Shown: positions 11,104-22,924 of the stretch, piece by piece
Layout of the letters: the number at the start of each line of letters is the position of its first letter
Numbering within the stretch: position 1 is the stretch's first letter
From: Triatoma infestans
Taxonomy: Eukaryota > Arthropoda > Insecta > Hemiptera > Reduviidae
NCBI GenBank assembly: GCA_011037195.1
Contig: JAAEAF010001085.1
Location: 269,460-333,459, forward strand
DNA: 64,000 nucleotides
Direction of reading: 5' to 3'
The notes under the pieces: generated by a model
What the model was told of the DNA's origin: nothing
The model's database searches: none
The model's input: the letters and a program-made list of their open reading frames with translations, nothing else
Translations under genes and position numbers: made by a program

Positions 11104-11420
11104 TTAAACGCCTACCTTTTTTGCAACTCGCCGTCCTAATAATGGAATCCCTTTTTCTTTTACAATATAGACTCCTTCTTCTGCACACCTGTCCTCAATT
11201 TCGATATTTACCTGACAGGAACCTAAAACAGTCAAGGGGTGAGATTGTCCATATGGGAAAAGGCCATGCTCCGATTTACTGATGCACTTCTTCTTTAAAT
11301 TCGCCCAAGTCCCTTTGTCCACTATACTAGCTCCTGCACCAGAATCTATTAACATTCTGAGGGAAACTTCACCAACTTTACAAAGAATTATGTGTTCGTC
11401 ATTTAAGGAAGACTGAATAG
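11104..11420 (-). pseudogene. Gypsy aspartic protease
   Basis: A retropepsin-like domain with the active-site motif LIDSGAGASIVD near its start and the late hydrophobic-glycine motif IPLLGRR near its end. The frame is open upstream of the first methionine (11355), so the domain was part of a gag-pol polyprotein rather than starting there. It would cleave the polyprotein. A stop at 11101-11103 separates it from RT. Confidence 0.85.
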
Positions 11421-11489
11421 AAACAGAGATGATGAATCTGAATCCGTTGTATCTACTTGAACCTGTCGGACACTTTTTCTCTTCTCACT

Positions 11490-12264
11490 ATTCCCATTTC
11501 TCTAGATGTGACAAGCTGAAGAAATCTTATTTTTAGCTGGACATTTAGGGTACGTGCGTAAATGTCCTGCAAACCCACATCTGTCACATTTTGGAGGATT
11601 TGGCTTTGACGATTTCCTTGTTTAGAGTACTTCCCTTTTTATTTTTGAAATTCACCCTGTTACACGTAATCTCGAGTCTCTCAGTTCCGTCCAATACTGT
11701 ACTGATCCGACACTGTATCGATACTGCTTCAAATGTCTTCGACATTTGTTCAATATCACACAACGTAATATCTGACTTTTGCAAAAACCCTCTCCTTAAT
11801 TCATTTGAAAAATATGACCTGATCTCTTATTTGTATGTCACACATTTCCCCGAAATCACAATTTTTTGCTTGTGATCGTTACCTAGTAATAAAATGATTC
11901 ATTAGTTCTCCTTTTTCTTGTTTCAAATTACGGAACAAAAGTCTTTCATAGGGAACATTTACTTTCAGCTTAAAATGTTCATCTAATGCATTTAGCCAAC
12001 ATATATTCTAAATTATGTCTCTTATTTTTATCCTCAACTGTTGCCTTGTCGCCAAGAGACGGTGGAGTGATTTTTTCTGGGGGAAACCAAAATAAATATC
12101 TTGTATTGACACAATGTAGCAATAATGCTTTTTTTCTTACCGGATCTTCTATACCATTAGCTTCTAGGAAAAATCTGGAAAGCCCTTTTCCATCTTATCC
12201 ATTGATTTGCTATATCTGATTTCTCAATATCCAATATTGGCAGACCAGTATTGTTAAGATCCAT
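11490..12264 (-). pseudogene. Gypsy gag, broken
   Basis: The start codon is at 12262-12264, about 90 bp inside the 5' LTR, and the first residues (NQWIRWKRAFQ) resemble the start of gag capsid domains. Stops and frameshifts follow within 35 codons. Near 11510-11580 a cysteine-rich stretch (CDRCGFAGHL followed by KC) is the remnant of a CCHC zinc knuckle, with more than the usual four residues between H and the last C. Confidence 0.7.
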
Positions 12265-12329
12265 TACACTAAATGTAATCAAAACAGTTTACGAGCAAAA
12301 ATACGATCATCAACGTATACCAGTTAGTT

Positions 12330-12351
12330 TAAAGTTAATCCTCGTCGCCAA
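12330..12351 (-). other. Gypsy primer binding site candidate
   Basis: Directly inside the 5' LTR the minus strand reads TTGGCGACGAGGATTAAC. A TGG within two bases of the LTR edge is the standard position for a tRNA primer site. I cannot name the tRNA. Confidence 0.55.
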
Positions 12352-13269
12352 TGTAATATAGTAATAAAGTATAAACCAGTATAAATATAATATATTATTA
12401 ATACACCATTTAGGTAGTAAATACAATCTTGTGAATTACTTTTATTATTCTGTAATGACATAGCAATGTCAAGCAATGTCAAAGCCTTCACAAAATATAA
12501 CAAAAGGAAAGAATAATTTATAACTAGTGGCCCCACAGCCGGCCGCTGCCTTTTCAATACAAAGGTATCAAAGACAAGCACCCACGAAGCCCTGTCTCTT
12601 GAACAGAAGCCACCTGGTCTTTGAAAGTCGCCGATGGGCGACCAAATCTGGCCACTGACCTGAATCACTGGTCGCCGACCTAACCAAGGTCGCACGCTAC
12701 TAGAGATGTCTTAGTGTAAGAACTTACTTACACACTTGAGAGTGTGTGAGTAAGACTAATATAAACTTCGCTCCACTGGAAGAGGGGATCAATATATCAT
12801 CATCATTATACCGGTAGCCACATTATTATATCAGTATCATTTTACAGCAGCAGTTATACTTGAGTTCCGAGCGCGTCCCTATACAAGGTTTATCTTATAA
12901 TTATTTTCATAGTTGTGCATATTAGTTTATTTATTATAATCATATTAAATTATTTGTTATTTAACTCTTAAAATTATTTATTTACTTTATCAAATCATAT
13001 TAATTGTAGTTTTACCATTAGGTTCATTCAAATTATTGTTAAAATATATTCTATTTTTATAAATTCAGTGTTAGTAATTCAACCAATAACTCTCTAAACT
13101 AACTTCCGCCTAATAAATCCCTCTTCAAGACATCTAACTTCATACCTCAGGAATCACGACAATTGATTCCATTACAATTCCCACTTACACATATCATACA
13201 ATAAGTCACAATCTACTCTCGCTATATAGGAAGGTTACTCCTTGCTATAATTGATATACAGACACGACA
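12352..13269 (-). mobile_element. 5' LTR of gypsy element, split by a nested LTR
   Basis: LTR sequence at 12352-12450 continues at 13181-13269; together it matches the intact LTR at 7954-8134. The gap is a complete unrelated LTR with its 4-bp duplication, so the gypsy copy is older than that insertion. Confidence 0.88.
12451..13176 (+). mobile_element. Solo LTR inserted in the gypsy LTR
   Basis: 726 bp running TGTAATGACA to ...CCATTACA, flanked by ATTC at 12447-12450 and 13177-13180. The empty site is visible in the other gypsy LTR (ttattattcccactt), proving the insertion and the 4-bp duplication. It contains a TATA-like atataaac before cttcgctccactgg, a plausible LTR core promoter. A second copy lies at 27961-28624. 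Confidence 0.92.
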
Positions 13270-13452
13270 AATTTGAAATTGGGAAGTCTGCTAAAATAAG
13301 GTGATACTTCTTCTTTCTAATCACTTAGAAACTAGAGCATAATTAACAATTTGTGAGGAAATCACGCAAAGGTTAACATTGCTTACAATTATCGCTTGCA
13401 TACTTTCTCTTAGAAAATCCAATTTCAAAATTGTGTTTCTACATGAAATACA

Positions 13453-13696
13453 AGGAAGGGATTAGCTCAGTGGTAGCGCGCTGGACTAGCAACGCGGAGA
13501 TCACGGGTTCGAATCTAGCCGTGCTACCCTTAGATTTTCTCTTCCTAGGAGCCTCTACAGCTCACTGTCCGGTGATGGACAGTGTTGTCTGTAAGGGGAG
13601 AACACTGTCCGGAGGCCGGCAGTGCACTGAGAAGGCTCCGGGCGCAAATAACCACAGATGTTGAGACGCCTTAAATGTAAAAAAAAAAATAAAAAA
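13453..13696 (+). mobile_element. tRNA-derived SINE, copy 2 (best head)
   Basis: The head reads as a near-complete tRNA: tagctcagtgg (A box) and gggttcgaatc (B box), which would bind TFIIIC for RNA polymerase III transcription. A non-tRNA body follows (aggagcctctacagctcac ... ggaggccggcagtgcactga) and an A-rich tail. The 13-bp target duplication TACATGAAATACA flanks it at 13440-13452 and 13697-13709. It is not a functional tRNA gene: the body and tail are shared with all other copies. Confidence 0.92.
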
Positions 13697-13809
13697 TACA
13701 TGAAATACATGTTTTGATGTTCCTTGATTACAAAGCATTGATGTAGAAATACTCGCAACACATTCTTTTAGTGCAGTTCTCGTATGTTGGTGGACACATT
13801 TTGTCATCG

Positions 13810-14639
13810 TTTAGTTCTCTTGATTCTTAACAGTAGGTGGAACCGTAATTAAAGTGAAATCTAACGTCTCAGCAACCCCATTTATCAACATTCGTTCAAA
13901 ATCTTACCTCAAACCATTGTGAAAACTTAATTTCATTTGCGAAAATTGGATAAGATCATAATATTTACTTCTTGCAGGTTAAGAGAAAGTAATATTTTTA
14001 GTGACAGACTTTGAATATGTGTGTGTATGTAGTGAATAAAATAACACAGAAAAGTCAAACTTGACCTTGCCGTTTTTACTTAGTTTAGACCACCATAGGA
14101 AGGAAGGTTTCAGTCAAACTAGGTCAGCAGAAAATGGTGGCTCCATTGTTTTTTTCCATTTTTTTTCGTGATTTTCTAAAAAACTAGCCGAATATATCCT
14201 TCGAATGCTAACAGCACATACGATATAGTACACATACAGTACATAGTTCTTCATTTTCCATTTGACACTTTTTTCCCTAAGAATCAGTTTTTTGATCCTA
14301 TGACGGACTTACCACTAAATTGTTCAGTCTTTGTTGGGACTGACTGAAACGCTATGCTTACGTATCTACGACCTGCCTAGCCACATTCAGGTAACTCCTG
14401 TTTCTTAAATTCCAATAGTACTATCTGTGATTCTCCACAAACTATTTATATCTGTATTGTTAAGGCTTGTAAATGTTTAGTAAAAACTGTTGGTATTTTT
14501 AAAGGAAAATTTCGTCAATTAGAATTGCAATAATTGAAGTAAGAGGAGATCTTATGAACTTCCCTTTAATTAAAATATTCACTTTATATAATACTTGACA
14601 CACCACTCTAAGTTATACAATAGGATCAAGTAAAACTAA
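13810..14639. other. AT-rich region, nothing recognised
   Basis: No recognisable protein, RNA or repeat family. A short agagaaagta block near 13982 may be an FB terminus fragment. Confidence 0.45.
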
Positions 14640-14957
14640 CTTGGGTCCAGAGATGCGCGGAAAAGGTGTCGCCTAGGATACGGCCGTCAACAAACCTCCC
14701 TCTTCTTGAATCAAGCAGCCACCCCCGCAGTATGGTGTCAGCAGGGGTGGCAGTGCACCCCTAGTGCTTGTGCCGGTATGACTAGCAGGTGCGGCGCCGT
14801 TGGAACTAGCCTGGAGGCTAGACCAAGGGCTCTCACCGAAACTGATCTTGCTTCGCTCTGTTCTATTTTGGAAATTTCTACTATGCCAAGATTATCTAGG
14901 GTACATCGTTCATTTAGTAAATCGTCAATGCATCATGTTGCGGTATGTTTTATTTAA
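14640..14957 (+). other. GC-rich open frame, possible exon
   Basis: A frame with no stop for about 106 codons in a GC-rich islet, surrounded by strongly AT-rich sequence. It has no convincing ATG start (first in-frame ATG near 14778). A possible acceptor lies near 14651 (gggtccag|ag) and a possible donor at 14942 (gttgcg|gtatgt). The residues are not recognised: the first half is rich in cysteine and glycine, the second half in serine and leucine. It could be a host exon, a transposon fragment or chance. Function unknown. Confidence 0.35.
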
Positions 14958-16379
14958 TTTTTAAATTATCTTATATATAATAATAATAATAAAAACAAAC
15001 AAGTTTCTCTAAAGAATCCTATTGTTTTACTTTCTTATAAAATTAGGAGAGAAGTAATTGTTGATTCATGAGAGATGAAGCCTTCCATTTTTATGTTTTT
15101 CTTTCTATCTCTTTACAAGATAAAATTCTATAGTAAATTTGGCCAGTGATTTTATTGTACAAGTGATAAAGTAATTCATAACAAGTTGTTTTGTTTACAT
15201 CACGCTAATATCTTTCACGTTTTACTCCACACTTCCATTCATTTTCTTATACTCCATACTACAATATAGATACCACGCACGCTAGTTATATTTTTAACAC
15301 GTTTATTTTGGATTTTCTGCCTTAAATATTTAGATTATTAGAAAAATTTTAGAACTGAATGAACCAAAAAACGATAAATTTTTTGTTATGAAAAGATTAC
15401 TAATTCACATCAGTTTCCAGTATCATTTTTGTTGAAATGCAATGAACATACAGTTCATGATTTATAGGAATCTTATATTAATATAACCATTTTGAATGTT
15501 TTAATTATGTTTCTGTATAACTAGTTTCCATTTTGAAACTATCCATGTTTTCCAAAAAGTAGGTCTTAAACAAAACATTTAACAGAATATAATGGGTTTT
15601 GTCAAGATCTCATTCAAAAACTCAATTTTATCCAGACCTAAGTTTAAGTTATCATAGTTACTAAATTTAATTTCTATTTTTAAGGAACAAAATGTTCTAT
15701 TTATTTCCGCTTGCAGCACTATTTTTCTGTGTGCATTTTAAGAATTTTATCTGCAATTGGGGTAACTTATTGATAAAATCTCGTTTTTGTATTCATTTTG
15801 TAAACACATCTTTCGTATCCTGTTTTTCATTCATTGCTTAAGTATTACTCAAATATTTATTTCTCAACCCAATTACTACATTGTAAATTTATGAAATTAG
15901 ATGAAACGTCATATTAAAAAAAAATAACACTTATCTGAGTTAAAAGTTTTCGATTGGTTGCATAATGAATGAGTTTGAATATAAATGCCCAGAAACGTAT
16001 CAATTTCACGTTAATTTCAGTTAGCGCGGTGAAAATTACTATAGAGACCATACTCTTTAATATACTTTCGATGTATTTAATGAACTATTCAACCAAAATT
16101 TAATTGCACTGAATTTGGGCAGTTCATATTCCATTTGTTTTCCTTTTCTGATAACTATGTACTGGATTATTAGATCTGGAAAAAATCAGCATAGACATTA
16201 ATGATAACTGTTGGCTTCAACATGCGTACAACTGTAATATAGTGAAAGAAACGGAGTCTTTACTGAATACTTTACTGAATACTTTTTTTTTTCCAATGTT
16301 CTATGATTTTCTACATGAAAGCATCAAGGGTTTCGTAAATTTGATTACCGAGTAATTTCATTTAAGAAGAATTTTCAGG
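14958..16379. other. AT-rich region, nothing recognised
   Basis: No convincing coding frame, RNA gene or known repeat was seen. Confidence 0.5.
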
Positions 16380-16914
16380 TCCCTAGGTTGTGTCGTTTTT
16401 TATAGTTTAGTTTCACCCATTCAAACACCGAACACAACTAAACATTTAATACAAATTATAATTTTGAAGAAAATCTGTCAATAATAACAATGTAAATTGC
16501 ATTAAGAGAAAGTCATATGAGTGTATCACACCCAATTTTTAAGGGAAACTAAAAAGTAAGTTTATTATAGTAAAAACAACATATTATTATCTAAAGAAGA
16601 ACAAGATATAACCTGGTTGCGATAGAAAATGAATGAAGTCAAATATTCTTAACATATAGATCTATCTATTTTTAGCATTGTAATTATATTGTGGTTTGAG
16701 GGCGGAATGAACAATGAACGTATTGTCACTTTGGTATCAAACTGTATACAAAGTTGTGAAGTCTCCCTTCTCACTTTCCTCTTCAGCAAGTCCCTCCTCC
16801 ACTTTACATTTCCTCCACTTGTCATTTCTTAGTAGGTTCACTTTGTTGACCTAGTTCTAAACTTTGTTTACATACCAGTGCTTAGTTAACCTTAAATAAT
16901 CTCTCAACAGGCAC

Positions 16915-16965
16915 TTTATATATACATCCACTCTCACTTCTGTTACTCACTAATTGAGATATTTG
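16915..16965 (+). promoter_or_regulatory. TATA-like motif with initiator-like sequence
   Basis: A tttatatatac box near 16917 is followed about 25-30 bp later by ctcacttctgtt. It lies in a locally C-rich stretch (16760-16830). No gene follows, so it could equally be part of an unrecognised LTR or chance. Confidence 0.2.
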
Positions 16966-17559
16966 ATTAGATTACAAATCTCTACTACTATATTTGAAGG
17001 TCTTTGCTGGTTTATATGAAATTTCATAAACCATTGAACAGGGTATATAAAATAACGGTTTAATTTTCTTCCAGCGACCTGGAAGAAATAAAAAATGCTT
17101 TTAATTAGACATAATATTAGCAAAAATAGTTTTCTATGGCTTTGAATGTTATTACTTTCGCTTTAAGAGAATCTATTACATTTGAAATTATTTTTTCGAA
17201 ATTAAGTTATTACCAGAAATACATGTTTTGCGGCAGTGCTTGATAAAGGCATGCACGAAAGACGCAATTGCGTAAGGCCCCGCGATCCGACTAATAAATA
17301 ATAAGAAAAGCAGGAATTAGCAGACAAAAGTCATAATTATAATGAACAGTATCTTGTCTCGGAAGTATACATAGTTTTTACAGCCAGTATCAGAGTATTT
17401 TTCTGATAAATCATAGTCAGCGTTCAACTCAAATCATCTCTCTGGATAATATAGATTGTATCTTGCTTTAGTTTTGAAGTGTGTGTCAACGCTGAAACCT
17501 TTTTCAACCGGGTACGTTGAGGGTAAAGCCAGAAGCCATAATTTAATTTCTTTCTACAG

Positions 17560-17683
17560 GATAGGATAGGGTACGAATCTTTTTTTTTTGCCCAAAATAT
17601 TTCGTCCTCAATCTCACTGACCAACGATTGGGTTTCATTTTCAGGAGGGGGACGGGCGATATCGCTCACGCTGAGAACCACTG
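17560..17683 (-). mobile_element. hAT-like transposon end
   Basis: The minus strand starts CAGTGGTTCTCAG at 17683 and continues into a CGATATCGCCC block. CAGTGGTTCTCA is the kind of terminal repeat found on hAT (Charlie-type) elements. The other end was not located with confidence: a CAGTGCTTGATAA at 17236 is a weak candidate, and the 8-bp flanks of the two do not match. Confidence 0.45.
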
Positions 17684-17689
17684 CACTAG

Positions 17690-18950
17690 ATTATTATGTC
17701 AATATAACCTAAGCTAGGAACTCATTTATAAACCTTGATGATTACTAAATATTTCAATAAGAAATTGTGGTAAAACAAAGTCGTGTGAGTGATTATGATG
17801 AAGATTTTATTTACGTATTTTATATTATAACCTTCTTTTCAAAATTGCTTGCCTAAATTTCTAAAAGCTAAAAATAATTTTGTACTGTCATATAAACTTT
17901 AATTAAATACGTGTTTGATAAATATCTGAGTATTTCTCTTAATGAAATATGATCATATACAGTTTAGTGTGAAAGGTGGCAAAGATTAGATTGACATTTA
18001 ATTAGGAAGCAACTATTGTTGCCGGTTGTAACTGCCACCGCATAGCTACTACATATTAAATAACTAGCTATTAAATAGCTATTGCATATTATATAAATAA
18101 ATGATTTGTCGACTGTATATCCCATCTAAACAGATATGCAGATTATTATTGCTATCCACTGAAGTTACATTTTGTGACATATTATTTTTAAGCAAATAGC
18201 TTCTCCCAACTTTCTATGGATTCAAGTATAAATATGGGATCATTATGGAAGACTATGGTGATGGTAGTCTTAACCAGCCTTCAACAACTGTACTATCTAG
18301 CAGGTCTTTACCCACTCCTTCAAACAGCCTTCAAGAATCTTGTTACCTGTCTATTGTCATCAAGTTTTCTTCGGCAAACGTTCTCTCTAATGTTGTAAAA
18401 TGGATGTTGAGGTACTCTGTAATCGCTGTCTCAGTCTTTAATCTTTACTTAAAATTCTTCGAATCAAGTAATTATGCAATTGTAAATCAGTGAATAACAG
18501 TTTTTAAGTATGCTTATCTTTCTTCAATAAGAACATCAATTTAAGCCACATCTATTTGTTCGAAACTGTTTTTTCTATTTTATGTTAAGTTTTTATTTTG
18601 TTTTCATGAGGTTTCCGGTTAAAAAACCTTCAAAAGGAATTGCATTTTTGTGATAGTTTTTCGCGATTAAGAATGGTTTTCTTTAAAAAAAAAAAGAAAA
18701 AAAGTACAGTATAGGCCTATTACTTTTTATTTATAACATTTTTCTGAGAACAATCATTTTTAAGGTTTCTGAAGGAGCAATAACGCAATCTATTGTTTTA
18801 AAATAATCTATTATTCTACTAAGAAAATGTAATTCTCTAACTAAAGAAAATAGGTTAACCGGAATAGGTAAATATAATAGGTTTTTCAGCGTTTGCGAAT
18901 TTCTCGAAAATAGTTTCAAAATATTGAATGGTACAAATAAATACATTATA
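17690..18950. other. AT-rich region with small repeat debris
   Basis: A family-2 dyad end (tgttgtaaaatggatgttgagg) lies at 18390-18412, without a ribozyme core. Nothing else was recognised. Confidence 0.4.
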
Positions 18951-18956
18951 CGTTAT

Positions 18957-19120
18957 TATTATTATTATTCAAAAGAGGAGAGGGCAACCTAGCCCTGCGC
19001 TATCAGGGTTATATAGGGCCATATAGCTATCCCCAAAGAAGAACATCAACTAACTTGTGGGTGCCACAATAGGGGTCGCGGTGGTATAGACTTGGTAGCC
19101 AACCCTCCACAGAATCTAAT
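18957..19120 (-). mobile_element. LINE 3'-end fragment with TAA tail (candidate)
   Basis: On the minus strand, a moderately GC-rich stretch containing a ccaccgcgacccctattgtgg block runs into a TAA-type microsatellite tail (ATT repeats at 18957-18970 on plus). A related block is at 22940-23060. TAA tails are typical of I-type non-LTR retrotransposons, but no protein motif is present to prove it. Confidence 0.45.
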
Positions 19121-19268
19121 CTAATTGGAGTAAGAGAAAGTCGTGTGAGTGTTTTTTAACCACAGATTTTTATTTATTTATTATCCCATTTTCTTTAGGA
19201 TATTATTTGTCAGTTATCATTTGATGAAGTATTTTAAATTAATCTGTTTAAACTTCGAGTTTCATATT

Positions 19269-19494
19269 TTTTTAATTAAAGGCGCGTCAACATCTATGGT
19301 CATTGGCGCCCGGAGCCTTCTCAGTGTACTGCCGGCCTCCGGACAGTGTTCTCACGTATAGATAACACTGTCCGTCACCGAACAGTGAGCTGTAGAGGCT
19401 CCTAGGAAGAAAAAATCTAAGGGTAGCGCTGGTCTCGAACCCGGGACCTTCGCATGGGAGACCAGTACGCTAACCACTTAGCTATTCCCTTCCC
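19269..19494 (-). mobile_element. tRNA-derived SINE, copy 3
   Basis: Minus-strand copy with a complete body and a good B box (cgggttcgagac-like on minus). Flanked by the 14-bp target duplication TCGAGTTTCATATT at 19255-19268 and 19495-19508. Confidence 0.92.
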
Positions 19495-20014
19495 TCGAGT
19501 TTCATATTATCAATATTTCTGATAAATTGACGGCTGTGCATGTAAGTTTATTATCAACTTGAATATTATTCTATTTGATGTATATTGTTTGATATTTAAT
19601 TGGTCTTAAAACGGATTTTAAATTTTCCTCGGCAACTTATTTCAATAAAGATGCTTTGAACGGTAACTTTCATGTTTTTTTTTCTTCTTCTTTTCTATGG
19701 ACTTCAATTAGTTAGCAGATATTTTCTCTTCCAATTAAGAGAGCTCAGTGGCATTTTTTTGATAGAAATTTCCTTAAAGTAAGTTGGCTATCAAATTACA
19801 ATCTTATAACGATGTAACTTGTTTTTTAGACAGTAATGATTATATTATGACAAATAAGGATATATATTCTTATGAATAATAATATTATTATAAAGAAAAA
19901 AATTTGGGAAAAGTTTTTTAATTGGAACCTTCCATAGACTTATTCAATACTAATGACGTCATTAACTTTCATTTTTATCATAAATTTTTATTTTATGATG
20001 AACTTTCTTTCTTT

Positions 20015-20080
20015 TTCTTTTCCAAAGGTAAAAATCTGGTGTGAAACACTCACAAGGCTTTCTCTTACTCCAATTTATGT
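20015..20080 (-). repeat. FB family repeat, inner end
   Basis: The aatctggtgtgaaacactcac ... ctttctcttactcca block, the inner (centre-side) end of the FB family read on minus. Confidence 0.6.
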
Positions 20081-20095
20081 AGTTACATATTCTGT

Positions 20096-21125
20096 TGTAG
20101 TTTTTCGAACTTTAATATACTCGTACTATAACACTTTTTCTTATTATAATTTATTTGTTTAATTGCCCTAATAATTAGTTCGATTTCTTTGTTTATGTTG
20201 TTGCGAGAAACTAGATTTTGATTGAATTAGATCTTGCGTAGATTTCAATCTTTATACTACTCTTTCAATACTTTGTGGACTGCGCCACATACATAAAATT
20301 GATATAATGTATAGCTACAAACTCCAGGTCAAAGAAAACTTTTTTTGACAAAAAATTGTGAATTCCTTTGAGAAACATTTATGGGTGTTTAACATCAATT
20401 TTATTTTGTTCCATTAACATAAACAGCCAAATACAAAATGGCGGACTTACATTAGATCTTACAGTTTTACCTAATTTTCTTTTGCCATCTTCTTCAACAA
20501 TGGAATGAAAATTCTGAGGGTTCTCTTTATAGCACACTTTATTTTTATAAAAAATATTATGTTAGAAATAACTGGATTTTTGCATTTTTTTTTTTAAATA
20601 TTTTTATTGCACAATTTGATAATTTATAAAATACCTACAGAGGGAAAATTAGTACAAATTCTAAACTAGATTATTCGTAGAAATAATTAACCAATCGTGA
20701 GCTATAAAGAAAAAATCAGCATTTGCTTTCCCTTGTTGAAAAAGAAAAGCAAAAGAAATTAAGCAGAAATGCAAGGCCCGCCATTTTGTATTTGGCCGTT
20801 TATACTAGTGGGACAAAATAAAATTGATGTTGATTACCCATAAAAATTATTCAAAGGAATTCCCAATTTTCGGATAAAAAACTTTTCTTTGACCTGGATT
20901 TTGTAGCTTTTCATCATATTACCTTAATTTTATGTATGTGGCGCAGTCCATAAAGTATTGAAAGAGTACTTTAAAGATGGAAATCTAAAGCATGAGCTAT
21001 TTCAATCAAAATCTAGTTTCTCACAACAATATAAAAAAGTAAAATAGGAATCGAACTAATTATTTGGGCAATTAAACAAATAAATTCTAATAAGAAGAAG
21101 CGTTATATATTAGAGTTCGAAAATG
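20096..21125. repeat. Long imperfect inverted repeat (foldback)
   Basis: Left arm about 20096-20451 and right arm about 20776-21125 are inverted copies. Shared blocks in mirror order: tttttcgaactttaatat, ttatttgtttaattgccc, gaaactagattttgattga, tggactgcgccacatac, ccaggtcaaagaaaa, caattttattttgt, aaatacaaaatggcgg. The 320-bp loop is AT-rich without a recognisable protein. It looks like a foldback or MITE-like transposon whose arms have diverged by substitutions and indels. Confidence 0.8.
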
Positions 21126-21384
21126 TAGAGACATTGTATATTCCAATTATTGGTTAGAAAAAAAAATAGAATGTGGAAATGTAGCATGAAAGTATAAAAT
21201 AAAAACCAAATTAGATGGATATAAAACTACTTAAAGTAATCATAAAATTAATTGGAGAAACTAAATTTAATAAAATGACTTTTTTGAAGAAACCATACAC
21301 TCTCCGCCCTCCTCAAAACTTCTTTAAACGAATAGATCTCTGTCCTCATAGTTAGAGAACTAAAGAAATCCGTCTGTGTTTTTA

Positions 21385-21925
21385 TGATGAAAAACGAAGA
21401 AAAAACTGTTCAGTAAAAACGCATTTCCGGTCAACCGATTTTCTTCAAACTTGGAATGTTGGCAACATATTTAATTCTAATTAATATTATTTGATGATAG
21501 AATTGTATAATAAACTGGAATAGCACTTTATAAGTATATATGACCCCATCCCTTCCCCAAAAGCCGCCTTGAATAGACTTTCCCAGGGAAATATTTTAAA
21601 TAAAAATTATAGCTTTTAATATATGTAATTGAAATTTCATATTTAAAGAAAATCGCAAAAAAGTGGAAACAAAAAAATTCGTAAAGTGGTATTTCAGGTT
21701 GATGAATTTTGACACACAACTTACTTGTCGGATTCCATGGTGATACCTAAACGGAATATCAAGTTTGAACTTTCAGCGCTTTTCCGTTTTTGAGCTATGC
21801 TGTTTATGTGAAGACATGAGCTGTTCCATTTTCTAAAACCACTTTTTTGGACTCGGGGGACCCCAAAACATGTATTTCCGGTGATAACTAAAATCTGCAG
21901 CAATAAGAGAATGTAATAATTATAA
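21385..21925 (-). repeat. FB family repeat
   Basis: A well-ordered minus-strand copy. It has the aacgcatttccggtcaa block, the gtatataataaac-like block, the ccccatcccttccccaaaa block, gaaaatcgcaaaaa, the cggaatatcaagtttga block and ggggaccccaaaacatgta at the outer side. Confidence 0.75.
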
Positions 21926-22539
21926 ATTTGGAGAATATTTGCTATTTACTGTTATGAGAACTGAAATATATCGAGCGAGTGTTTTACATCATATATTTTT
22001 TTTAAACACCAAAAAACTGTAGGTCCATTAATTGATTTTTCATTAAAAAATTAGCAATTCTATCTAGTGATGTTTGCAACTTCCCCTCCTAACAAAAATC
22101 AAAAGTATAATATATTTTCTTCTGACAGTAATTTCATTAAATATTATTGGCAATTGCTTGTGAAGTCCATGTACCGAGGTTGGCCCAGTTTTTCACCGTA
22201 AAGTATTCATGTGTTTACTGTAAAAAAAAAAAACTCTTGTACTCTTCTTCTGTAAATTTTTGATTACGTATTGCCATTGGTTTGTTAGTTTGCTTATTTA
22301 CATTTGTAGTTTGTTTGTTTATTTGTTATCTGAAACAAATTTAACACACGTAAAGAAGTGATTTCTCTCCTATGTTCTTTATAAAAATTAAAAATAAAAC
22401 ATTCATATGGATTTCTCAAATTTTTTTTCATGACTTTTTCAAATTTCAGTTTTTCTTTAAAAATCAGAATTCTTCCATTTGATTGTAATTTTTTTTTTAA
22501 CTTTCTCGTTTAAATGAATGTATTGCGATTGTGTCCAAT

Positions 22540-22840
22540 GTTGGAAATAAGTTTTAACCGGAAGTACAGTTTTGAGACATGGAGGAAAAGAGAATAGTGT
22601 GTGTGTGTGTGTGTGACAATATATCTCAAAAACAAAATATCACAAGACGGTCAAACTTGGTATTCCGTTTTTCGCAATTACCTCAAAAAATGCTCCAACG
22701 ATTTTCTTGAAACTTCATATATTATGCAAACATATAAATTTATTTGAATCATTTTCAACAACATTGTCGCTTTGAGGAAGTTTTTGGGAGTGGGGAACAG
22801 TAACGTTAAGGTTTCCTTTAAAAAGGATTTCCCATCTACA
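22540..22840 (+). repeat. FB family repeat with TG slot
   Basis: A plus copy with a (TG)9-like tract at 22600-22616 followed by atatctcaaaaacaaaa, as in other copies. Confidence 0.7.
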
Positions 22841-22899
22841 TAATATTCTTCTTCTTCTAATGTGGTCCAGATAACCCAAAAGGTTGGACATCCCTGCTT
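22840..22899 (-). mobile_element. DNA transposon terminal segment (candidate)
   Basis: The minus strand reads CAGGGATGTCCAACCTTTTGG from 22896, then a ggaccacatt block and agaagaagaat. From memory this resembles the end of a DNA transposon family also seen in vertebrate genomes. Only one end is visible. Confidence 0.4.
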
Positions 22900-22924
22900 T
22901 TGGATGCCTTCAAGTTTCACCTAG

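Noticed and set aside
13453..13530. A functional tRNA gene
   Set aside because: The tRNA-like sequence is the head of a SINE with body, A-tail and target duplication, shared with five other copies.
17424..17681. 85-codon minus frame as a gene
   Set aside because: Its first part is a hAT-like transposon terminus (CAGTGGTTCTCAG), and the rest matches no protein pattern.
17236..17683. A complete 448-bp hAT MITE
   Set aside because: The two putative ends agree at only a few positions and the 8-bp flanks differ.
20096..21125. A hammerhead dyad like those at 3.7 and 38 kb
   Set aside because: It is also an inverted repeat, but no CUGANGA...GAAA arrangement was found in either arm.
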